A DNA stretch of 64,000 nucleotides from Fratercula arctica (lineage: Eukaryota; Chordata; Aves; Charadriiformes; Alcidae), in the NCBI GenBank assembly GCA_947846985.1, contig CANTUZ010000004.1:57141672-57205671 (forward strand), written 5' to 3'. A model generated the notes under the pieces. It was given only the letters and a program-made list of their open reading frames with translations. It was not told the DNA's origin and made no database searches. A program made the position numbers and the translations under genes. This document shows, piece after piece, positions 25,101-35,536 of the stretch (the first letter of the stretch is position 1; the number at the start of each line of letters is the position of its first letter).

Positions 25101-27175
25101 ATGTCCTGGGACAGGTTGGAGAGAGAGGGGAGAATGTAAAACAAACAGGGTGAAAAAAATATTTCCCATTAATCAGTTTAAGGGCATACAGTTACATCCA
25201 TGTGTCACAGATGCCTAATGCTTGTCTCTAAATAAGGTATTTGTATGGGAATGTGGCCAGTTAGGCAGCTACCTGGTCACCCGTGGATGAAAGCAACTGA
25301 TTTATGTAAGCACACGGGGCATTTACACACATAAATTACACAGTTACTCACACAGTTTGAAAGTCCAGGTCCCAGTTTGCAAAGAACTGGGGGAGGCCTC
25401 TGGACACATAATTGATAAACACTAAAATCCTTTTGATGTCAAATCCCAAGAGGCCAGGGATGTCCAGCGCAGCTGTACGAGGTAACTCTCAGACAGCTCA
25501 GAGAGGATCTGGCCCGGGATAGCCTCCTGGTGTTTCCAGCTGTGGCTGCATAAGGAACACAAAGAGGAGCCAAGCATCAGGCTTGCTCTATTTATCAGTC
25601 TTCCTGTATCCCATAAGTCCATGTTTTACTCACAGCCTTGTGCAGTTTTGAATAAAACACATGATCTCCAAAATTAGAGAAATCAATGCACGGGAAGCAC
25701 TCTAAGCACTCTGTCAGTGCCTGACCTGTGACTGAATACTCACCATTATATTTAGCTCAACCATTTGCAAGTCTGTGATGTTGAACAAATGTTCTACTTT
25801 CCACTAGTTTTGCAAAGTGCTCCTAAATTTAACTCTGAGTCAACACTGTACGACTGCACATTTAAGTTAACCTGCATAGTCAGCTTATAAATTTTTAAGA
25901 AGCTTTTCCTTCTCTAACAGTGAATGCAAATGCAAGTTGTTTGAACAAAGACACTAATTTATCAGTTATAAGAATGAATGCACCTCTTTGGCTACTCCTG
26001 ACTGCTTGAAGTGTGCATTTCCCATTAACATTAATGGAGATAAATGACAAAAATTATGTGTAAAATGCAAAATAAAAATCAGAAGGCCAAGACATAGTCT
26101 GGTATAAATTTCCATACTTCCAGCAACATCAGCAGTGTTAGGCCCGTTTTTTGTAGCTGAAGATCTGGAAGTTAGTTTCTAACTTCTCAAGATACTTTTG
26201 CGATGTGTGATGCTTATAGTCTTTTCACCTAGTGTTGACTTTCTTTTGATTTGAAACAATGATAATACATCATTTATGCTTTCACTCTGTCTGCAAACAT
26301 GTCTCCTGTGCAGTCAACAAGTTTTGAACAGTGCTTATTGGTACTAAAATTATTTATGAGTCTTCATAAGCATAGGCTTGTGTTAGAAAAAAAAGAAACT
26401 TTGCTGTTGCTTCTAGTCTTGACCTACAGTGCAGACAGAAGAGAATAGCATTATTTAAGAAAAAAATTTTGGAAAAAGGCAGAATTAAGTAAATTAAATA
26501 ATGGATATTCCATGAAAGACCCTCATAGAAGAAAAGGCCAAAAATACATGGGGAAGGAAGAGATTTAGGAAGAGTTTAGAGTTTTCTTAAAATAACAGTT
26601 TACCCCAAATCAACTGGCATGTGTTTGCACAAGGTCACATTCAGAATCACAGAAAAATGAGGAAATACTACGTCTGTGGGAGCCTTCCCTCTTACATAGT
26701 AGTAGTAGCATTGTGTACTGAGCAAGTTTGTGGGATCTCTGGTATGAATTAAGGCCACACTGAACCAAATGCTGTATTACAATGGCCCCACACCAGGGGA
26801 TTTGTAATGAAAGAATCAGAATAGATACACCTCTACTCCCAGCACATGAGCCCATGGCTGGTGGAAGCAAAGTCCACCACAATCAGTTTTCTCAATTCTT
26901 ACACTTCCTCCTCTACTTCCAGAAACTGGTGGTTGTAACAACTTCAAAAAGTAGACTCTGCCATTGCCTTGAATCCCATTTCCAATAATTTTTCCTGTCA
27001 AATAAATGGATCATTTCTTCAAGCACAATATTACTCATCAGCTGTCTCAACCACACCTATTCTTACTTAATGTATGTGGTCTTTCAATGAACTCCAGTCT
27101 TCTATTTTAAATTTACACTCACTGACAGAATTTAATTAAATCCTTTTTTATTATTCTTATTAATTATATGCACAG
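22111..27175. other. Unique DNA, no gene recognised
   Basis: The longest open frame (25041 down to 24676, minus, 121 codons) has a mixed composition without a recognised domain or convincing splice context. The remaining frames are shorter. No CR1 or other transposon is recognisable. At 26016-26040 the near-palindromic CCCATTAACATTAATGG resembles the 'cccattgacttcaatggg' core of an old amniote repeat, but too little matches to annotate it. Confidence 0.45.
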
Positions 27176-27266
27176 TCCAAGGTGACAGATGCATGACAGA
27201 AGATGAGCTTGGACTTCAGCAGCTCAGATCAAGTTATTTGGCAAGAAAAGCAGAGGAAGAGAAAAT
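27176..27266 (+). other. Exon-like block, 91 bp, helical peptide
   Basis: A strong 3' splice site (long T-rich tract, TATATGCACAG) precedes an open frame reading QGDRCMTEDELGLQQLRSSY then LARKAEEEKM. The donor is AAAAT|GTAGGTG, with a weak exon side and a fair intron side. The peptide is charged and would favour a helix or coiled coil, unlike typical chance frames. I cannot assign a gene. Entry needs one base from the previous exon, and two bases are left at the end. If real, it would belong to a gene on the plus strand with large introns. Confidence 0.25.
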
Positions 27267-30200
27267 GTAGGTGCATGCAATTATTCTCTTGTTCATCTCC
27301 AAATTTATACCGAATGAACTAAAAAGGGCCCCAACCATCTTGAAGAAGTAGGAGGGACAAGAACTGTCCTAGTTTTGAGAAGATCCACTGAAGTCATCTG
27401 GGTATTGCACTAAGATACTTACATGGAAATAAACCCAGATTACCACCTATCAGGACGCATATGCTGAAAAAGAAGGGCTTAAATTGTCTGATAAAGGAGC
27501 ACAGGAAGAGAATATTTGCTTGTAGAGTAATAACAAAAAAAGAGTTTCATCTACCTTTTAATCCAGACCCCAGGGAAACCCTAGGCAACCTTGGTCTCAC
27601 TTTAGACCAGCTGAGGCAGTAGTACACTGGGCACCTCAGCAAGCAGCAAAGGCACCTTCATAAGCAATGATGGTCAGAACTACATTTTCAAATCTCCCAG
27701 CCATCCCCCCCCTTGCTGTGCCTTGATTTGCACAACAGAGCTGTCTCAGAGCACACAAACCAGATCGCTTTCAGCTGAAGCTAAACCCAAAGATATGTTC
27801 CAGCCACTAATGAGCATTCCGTCTGCAGGACCAGGCTGTAGCTAGCATGAAGTCCTCAAAACCACACATAGTGCAGAGGTCAATGCAGGTTGTTTCACTC
27901 AGCAGATCCACTCCTAATGGAGCACGCTACTTGCTAATGTAGAAAGAGTCATGTTCAACCACTGCACAAAGGGACAATGACAAGTGGGGACAAGGCTGAT
28001 TATAGTCAGCCAAAATCAACTGTCAAGCCCTAACAAGCTTGTGATGAAGTACAGCTAATGTAATTATCACCTTAGGGTCCGCAGAGAAGTGCACTGATAT
28101 AGTAGAAGACAAATGGGCTAGTAAGCAAGAGTCAGACTTGAGTAAAAAGCAAGGATTTCCAAACTGAAGGCTGTGATCAAGTCAGTTGCATGGTGACAGC
28201 AAGAAAAAGTGCAGTAAGTCCAAATACAGGGTAATACAGCCAACAGAGGAGTGTAAGAGAGCAGTTACTTGGGTAAGGAACCCAAAGCCTATAGTTTATG
28301 CTAAGCAACATAAACAGACAATGGTAATTCCTTAACTCCTTTGACAGAAAAAAAAAAGTATTAGGAGAGCCATCTTTCTTTCACTTCTTCCCTTTTCTGT
28401 CATTCCTCTGGTCTCATATTACGTTTTCGTCATGAAGGCTGCAAAGTTTTTTCTTCAATTCCCAAGACAGGGATGATGAGTTTTGCTGTTGACATTACTA
28501 GTGAACCACACGTGAATTCATAACAGCTCCCATGTCCAAAGGAGACCACGTAAGAAATTACCCTCACAGAAACAACCCTTGATATCCATACCATATACCT
28601 GTTACTTCCCTCATGGATCAGAGGTCTTTGGGGAAAAACAAAGTGGACAAGAATGTCTACAGAAAGAAAAAAGGTACAATTCCCACTGAAGAATTTTGTA
28701 GACTTTTTTCTTACATAACAAAGAAGACAAGAAAACAAACCCTAAAACATCGTATTTGTAGGTCACCTTTAAAGAGTAAATAACAAATAATTATACATAC
28801 TCCATCATACTGAGTTCTGCATATCATGTTGATGTTCCTCACTTCATCTGTCTTTCATACTGAGGAGACTCATCCATCAGCTAGTCATCAACAAGACTGT
28901 CATATGGGGGTGATAGAACTTATCTTCAAGGTAACTCACTGACACTACTTAATTAAATATCTTGAAATATTGCATATTATTTTCCTGTACCATCACTGGA
29001 GACAATGGTAATTACATGGTGATTCCCACAAACGCTTTATGAATCCTCAATTACTGTGCTGCTAGCCAGATTTGACATTATTACTGCTAGACTGTAATGA
29101 ATTATTTGTAGTTAAATATTTGAAATATTCAGCCACCTTTTCTGTTTATCAGCTACCCAAGATTGTCCATTCTTCAAAGTTACTCAGATTGTTTTTGCAA
29201 AATATGCACTGACTGGGTGTTTGAAAAATTCCTGGTGATTTTGACTGGCTAATTTCAAGGCAACAAAAAGTTGCAGCACATCCCTAAAACACAGCCATCC
29301 TAAGTGCCCATAGATAAATCTATATACATTACAGCTTATTGATGTTAATAAGTATTTGGTCTGATAAACATTCATGAGAAGTGTGGAGTCCTCACATTTC
29401 CGTTATCCTCCTCCCCAAAGGGCATATAGGTGTAACAAGGTTTGCTTTATCAGGCAATGTGAGGCCTGTTTCTCTGTCTGTCAGTAGACACGCTCCCCTT
29501 TGCAGGTTGTAGCATCTGGAGCCCGCTGGAGGATTCACAAATTTCTAGGTTTCCAAGAATGACAGTGGTTCATGTTTCTGCCTCTCCAACTCCTTCATGA
29601 AGTTTCAGTGCAAACCAGAACCTGCTTCCAGGGAGCTGACAGCCATAAAACTTTTTTTTTAAATATCATAAATACTCCTGTACCACTGCAAAGCAGAGTT
29701 TTTGCTGAGCATCCTTTAATATACCCATTCTGGTTGCCACATCCTGTTTATATGTGGGTGCTATTTCTCACCATGCGATTTATTGATATTGTATTATGTT
29801 TGTTCCAAATGGATCTTGCAATTTTTCTGGAGTTTTATTCCACTGACGAGTGCGGTTCATCCCAAGGTGCGTCACAGGCAAGGCATTTTCTGGGAAGACT
29901 AGCAATGGTATGAGGGAGTTCAGAGAGACATTAGCAGACATGGAAAACATACAACTTACTTAAAAACTTGGAAATAGTTCTGTGTTCCTAAAAATTCAAA
30001 ATCTCATTTTATCCCCTCATTTTCACTAATTATAATTGCAGGACATAAATCCACACTAGTGTCCCCCAGGGTCTCCTCCAGATATTTTGCTTCCATATGC
30101 TGTGAGGCTATTTTCTCCTTTTAGTTTCCATCTTTCTTATTCTCTCTAACTCCCGCTATTTGCTCTACCACAACTCTGCTAAGCTCCACGTCTCAGCGGA

Positions 30201-30641
30201 CTCTCCCCCTCCAGTTCTTTATTTGCTTTAATATGCTCCTTGCCTGAAAAAATGTTATTTGGTTTTCTCCACTTCCACTAATTTTCTTTTCCTCTTCATC
30301 CTGAACATCACTATTTCCTGAAGCACATTGAGCCACCTGAATATTTAACTGCCACTACAAAGCCTCACCTAAGTACTTCATATATTTTTTTCATTCTCGT
30401 TTTCCAGCGGTCCCGTTTTTCTACTTCATGTCTGAATTACCAGTTTAAATACATCTTGGCTACTGTTGACCCTGGCCAATGAGGATATTGAAACACATCT
30501 ACTTTGCCCCTGGATGCTACGCTACAGAGTAATCAATATCAGTATCCACTGTCCTGGTCCCTCAGCCAGCAACTGTGAAGTCCATCCATTGTATTCCACC
30601 AAACCCTGAACACAGTTTAGGAGGCTTTCTCTGACTTTTAG
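27267..30641. other. AT-rich unique DNA, no gene recognised
   Basis: It holds frames of up to 113 codons (29572-29913, plus), hydrophobic and without a recognised family. Bases 30000-30420 are pyrimidine-rich on the plus strand, similar in character to 16-18 kb. No transposon is recognised. Confidence 0.45.
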
Positions 30642-30687
30642 GAATATTGCGCATCCTTGGAAATCTTTGAGAGACAGCAGACACAAG
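30642..30687 (+). other. Small exon-like block, 46 bp
   Basis: The acceptor GGCTTTCTCTGACTTTTAG is strong. The block is open in two frames (EYCASLEIFERQQTQ, or NIAHPWKSLRDSRHK), followed by ACAAG|GTAACTTC as donor. The second frame joins in phase with the candidate at 27176-27266. Its short length makes chance likely. Confidence 0.15.
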
Positions 30688-32461
30688 GTAACTTCTAGAT
30701 GCTTCCTGTGCTAAACCGGTCACACTCCCCATTCTTAATCCCAGGACTGTTGCCACGGTGTCTGCTTTTACTTTACATAGTGCCCCATGTTGTACTTCGT
30801 GGAGTACAGGCAGGGAACACTTATCGCCTGCAGAAGTGTTATCATCATTTCCTCCTGACATTTTATGCTATCAAGTGGTATAAACTATGATGAAATGTCA
30901 TGATTCAAATACAGCAGCAAAAAGAAGCTAATTCCAAACACGAGCTGACTACAGAGTATGCGGAAGACACCCCCACTTTATCAGCAAATAGTGGAAAAGT
31001 AGTTGATAATTTATGTCATAGCATACAAAGTCTCTGAAGTCATACATTATTCATGGAAAAAGTCATTTACTTTGTGTCTTTAAAGAAGACACATTAAAAA
31101 GTACAATGTTAAAAATAGATGGCATTTTATTGGAGATCATAATTATTTTAAAAGTTGGCAACAGGGCTTTTTAGTTGCTAAAATGACCTTTCAAGATGAA
31201 ATGAGGAAAAGAAAAGCTACTCTGAGGAAGAAGCTATGAAAAACTCCAGTGCATAAAGAAGGTGTTCACCTTTAATCTGAATTTTAGTATGTTCTCCAAT
31301 GAGAACACAGGCCAGTAAAATCACATTGAGTATTCTTAAATAGCAGTGTGGATCTGTTGAACGACACAGCATTTGGAACCTTGTTGTGACCAAAATTGTT
31401 GTGATGATACACCTGTAATTTGGAAACCCGAACTTTATCTGGGCAGTAAACGAGAAATACATAAATATATTGAAGATCATAAACATGACCAGAAAGCAAT
31501 CCCTGAATACCGTTTACATGTCTCAGTGCTACTATGTATATATTATCAGTAAAGAGACTTGCTTTCCTTTCCCTTAATCAGTGTTCATTCTTCTGCTTAC
31601 TTTCCTCCTAAGCAAAGACCATGCAAAAATATTGAGTGTTACACTTTAAATCAACAGTAACAGCATCATCAGAGCTGGACAAATAATTGGCCAAAATTAT
31701 GCAGGAAAACAGTTACCAATTCTTAGTTACCTTTTGACTCCCCCATCGCTTGCTTCATTTTTTCTGTGGTACGGTATGTGTGGTCAGTCTCTGGGGCAGG
31801 TGCTGGGACCCCAGGTGTGACCTTCTACAGCATTTACCGGGCAAGATACAAGTGAGGATGAAGGAGAGGAAGCACTGGCTGTGGGCAACCAGGATACTAA
31901 GCAAAGATATGATGCCAAATGACTACTTTATCCTTTACCTTAACCGTTATTCTTTACCTGCCTAAAGCACAGTCAGCTCCCCAGAAGTGTTGCAGAAGAG
32001 GTAGGACTTGAAAAGCAAACGGAATTAGTGAGCTCCTCTGTTAAGGCCAACTCCAGGAAAGTATCCTTGTTCAGAAAGGATGTTAAATGCCTTGTTAAAT
32101 CCTGGTGAGGCCGGTGGGACTGAAAAAAAATGCTTAAATTTAAGCACATCGTTAAATGCTTTCTAGACTTGAGCTGTTACTGCTTTTCTGACTAGTGTCT
32201 TGTTCTTGGAGGCCATTTAATTCCTCAGGGGCAGCACAAAAAGAGACACAAGGCTCTTGTCTCTGCAAGGGCGGGGGTGACGGTTTGCCCAGGAGCGCTT
32301 CTCCACTGCCTTAGGCAAGTTCCAGCAGAGAAACCAAGTATTATGTATTTCACTTTTATTTACATTTATTCTCATGTTTATATTAAAAAAATCTAAATTG
32401 ATGCATTAATTACATAACTGCTTTCCTTTGGGGCAATTGCTTCACATTTACAGGTGCCTAA
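30688..32461. other. AT-rich unique DNA, no gene recognised
   Basis: Only frames of fewer than 90 codons occur. A 3' splice-like site near 31782 and the small frame VTFYSIYRARYK at about 31820-31850 were examined but end in tandem stops. No repeats are recognised. Confidence 0.45.
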
Positions 32462-32896
32462 ATCATAGAAACACAGAATGGTTTGGGTTGGAAGGGACCT
32501 TAAAGATCACCTAGTTCCAACCCCCTGCCATGGGCAGGGACACCTCCCACTAGACCAGGTTGCTCAAAGCCCCATCCAGCCTGGCCTTGAACACTTCCAG
32601 GGATGGGGCATCCACAACTTCTCTGGGCAACCTGTTCCAGTGCCCCACCACCCTCACAGGAAAGAATTTCTTGCTAATATCTAATCTAGATCTCCCCTCT
32701 TTCAGTTTAAAACCATTACCCCTTGTCCTATCGCTACAGTCCCTGATAAAGAGTCCCTCCCCATCCTTCCTGTAGGCCCCCTTTGGGTACTGGAAGGCTG
32801 CTGTAAGGTCTCCCCGGAGCCTTCTCTTCTCCAGGCTGAACAACCCCAACTCTCTCAGCCTGTCCTCATAGCAGAGGTGCTCCAGCCCTCTGAAGG
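32462..32896 (-). mobile_element. CR1 retrotransposon, well-preserved 3' fragment
   Basis: The minus-strand copy runs from its tail (ATCATAGAAACACAGAATGG on the plus strand) through the conserved TTGGAAGGGACCTTAAAGATC block to a 5' truncation at about 32896. It keeps an uninterrupted frame of 99 codons (32849 to 32550) for the C-terminal end of CR1 ORF2, with motifs such as EKRRLRGDLTAAFQY, RLDISKKFFPVRVV and HWNRLPREVVDAPSLEVFK, ending at the natural stop just before the 3' untranslated region. The catalytic domains are missing, so it cannot move by itself. It is the least decayed CR1 in the window and therefore probably the youngest. Confidence 0.96.
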
Positions 32897-35476
32897 GCTG
32901 AGTGGGAAGTAGGAGGTCTGTAACACAGTGCCTTCAAAATTGAACTGGAGGAACAGAGGTGGAACGAGCAACCGACCGGCTCCAAAGAGAGCTCGCTTAA
33001 AGAAAGATAAATCTGGGACACAATCAGCATGTTCACAAAATTCAGTCTCCTACTGGATACCTAAGAGGGGCTAAATTATCTACTGAATGCCTAGTATCCC
33101 TATTAACTGCAATGATGAAGGTGGCAAACTCTATGCTGGCAGTAGAGACAAGACACAGGCAGTAGGCACAGCATGCGTGGCTACAAACAGATATTACAGC
33201 ACCAAAATAACAACTTTAACCTCCGCCTTCAAAAAAATGCCACAAATTCTATATTTTATTATTATTCATAGGAAGTATCCTGCATGAAAAAGTATAAACG
33301 CGGCTTTAATGCAACAATATTGCACTGTCAGCTCACGGTAATAGGTTTAATTTTAACTCAGGAAAGCCACAAAAACAAATCAAGCTTTTCGTGTCCCTTT
33401 GCATTCTTATGGTTACAAATGAGATTTCCAGCAGCTTAAATTCCAGTGTATGGTGGCTGCACATTGAATCATTAATTACCTAAGTAGGTAGCACAGCCTA
33501 GCTCCCTTCTGGTAGAAAGAAAAAAAAAAAAAAAAAAAGATAAATCAGATTGAAACCCTAAACTGTGGTTTGTATCTTTTTAAAGAAATCCCATCTGTTA
33601 GTTTCCACTCCAGAACATTCAGAAATGTCTGCCTGAAGGGAAAAAAAAAGCCTAAAAACTAAAAACGTCATTGCAGTAGTAGGAGATGGGCTTACCTCCC
33701 ACTATGTTTTAAATTCAGTACTGCAGTTCTGGCCCTCAAACCCGTCTTGTGCAGTGGCAGGTCTGAGCTGCAATATTGAACTTACACAGGCTTGGGGAGC
33801 CAAAACTTTACGTTCCTTAGCGTAGGTCAGAGCGCAGCTAAAAAAGATGCCTATAGGGAGCGGTTAGGAAAAAAAAGGGCAGATGAAAGCAAAAGGGCAC
33901 TTAAGCTCTGTGCAAGAACGCGAGGCTTTGAAAGTGTAAGGAAAAAGTTATCCATTTCAGAATGAAGAAGAAAGTTTCTCCTGTTATTTACGTTGGTGTC
34001 TGTGCCAGGGAGAGCACTGAGCACTCTCTACCCTAAGCACTGTTTAAACACGCAAGAAGATAGTCCCATCCTTGGAAAGTTTTCCATCTTTCCTCCTCTG
34101 CCTTTCGCAAATATTGCAAAGCTATGCCTCCTCATTTAATGGCAATGAAGCGCTGTCAAACTAGATAAAGCAAAATGCTTGCTGTGCTTACCATCCCTTT
34201 CAGAATACATTTTATAATCCATAACAATAAAGTATAATTTATGCATTTTTATGAAACTCTGCATTATTTTAATAACATCTGCAAAGATCGGATTGCAATA
34301 TGTTCTGGGAGATATTGTTTTGCCCTGAGTTCATAAAATGTTATATTTTTCAGTTAAATATCCTGCCACAATTTCATCTGCATTGCCAGTAATTTTTTAT
34401 CTATTTTGCCAGATCTCGTGTCAAGTGGTAAGAGTTCTCGAAGCCAGATGATTTGCTAAACCTTCTTCAGTTGGCTGTGAATATAAATTTAAAGCAAGAC
34501 AGAGCCAATAACCACGGTTCATTTATTGGGTTTCTTTCTTAAAAAGACATATGTAAAAGACGCATCAAGAAAATCGGTCTTTTCATAATCTTTTCATTTA
34601 TTTAAGTAAGCCCCACCCTGACGGAGGACTGGGCCCAAACATAAGCTTTTCCAACCTTTCTACAGAGTATCCTAAAAAGGATTTCCCACTGAAATATTGA
34701 CTCCTCACCATTCTTGGGAGCATTCATTTCTCTCACAAGGAAAAAGCAGGCACCTGCAGTTACCACTTGGATCAGTTTAGTTCAATAGCGAATAGGTGCA
34801 TCCTTCACCCCTGCCCAAAGTACTGCTCTACCTCAGCAGTTTCTCACACTTTCATGCACTGATAGGACTTCCAGGGAATACTCCCTGTTTCTCTGTGCTG
34901 TGGTATGTTGAGCTGCTCCAGGGCTCTTCCTTGATGCATTTGAGCAAAATACGTCTGTCCTCCTGATCTCCTGAAGCGGACTGTGAAAAGTCGATGATTA
35001 TTTGCAAAGCGGCCAGGTCATTTCCATGAAAGAAAGAGAGGCTGGTAGTCTGCAGTTCTGCTCAGATAGAACCATCTGGGACTGAAAGCATGCTTGCTCT
35101 TGGATCAATGCTTCGGGCAATGGGATTTTCAGCAAAACTGGCGTAGAAGCCAGAGTTACTTTTGCAATGAAAACCTGCCCGGGGCAAGGAGCCCACCTCT
35201 CAGTTCCTGAGCAAAATTCACCGTCCTTAGTCTGCTTTTCCAGGGAACACTTGGAACTGAGCAGATTCACCCTTTATTTAAGGCTACCCAGCCTGAACTG
35301 CTTAGTGAATCTATCAGGATTGTCGTTCTCATAAATCCATCAGGAGTCTACCAGAACCCTAACAGAAGAGGCCCGTGGCATGCAAGAATAACAAACTCTT
35401 TATGTATTAAATATCCATTCTTCAGAAGTACTGAGGCCTCTTTCCAAGTCTAGAGCTGATATTTGCTATTACTCAC
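32897..35476. other. AT-rich unique DNA, no gene recognised
   Basis: It contains a 19-base A-run (33520-33538). Between about 34100 and 34560 lies a repeat-free AT-rich stretch that looks like unique, possibly constrained noncoding DNA. A minus-strand exon-like block at 33767-33696 (CTGTGTAAGTTCAATATTGCAG acceptor, GGGAG|GTAAGCCC donor, frame SDLPLHKTGLRARTAVLNLK) was judged weak because the acceptor lacks a good pyrimidine tract. Confidence 0.45.
33520..33538. repeat. Poly(A) run of 19
   Basis: Nineteen adenines follow GGTAGAAAG. No retroposed sequence can be recognised on the left, and no direct repeats flank it. Confidence 0.9.
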
Positions 35477-35536
35477 CTGCATTTTTAGGCAGGATCCATG
35501 CCTTGTATCCTATCTCACTTCCCCCACTCTCCATCA
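35477..35536 (-). other. Exon-like block, 60 bp, minus strand
   Basis: On the minus strand GGTTACTGCATGTCACATTAG acts as a moderate acceptor. It is followed by two bases and then an ATG frame reading MESGGSEIGYKAWILPKNA, and a strong donor, AATGCAG|GTGAGTAATAG. It could be a small first-coding or internal exon, but no family is recognised and it stands alone. Confidence 0.18.

Noticed and set aside
26016..26040. Near-palindrome CCCATTAACATTAATGG resembling an old amniote repeat core
   Set aside because: Too short, and the flanks do not match. It could be chance in AT-rich DNA.
33696..33767. Minus-strand exon-like block (frame SDLPLHKTGLRARTAVLNLK)
   Set aside because: The donor is good but the acceptor has almost no pyrimidine tract. 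It is weaker than the listed candidates.
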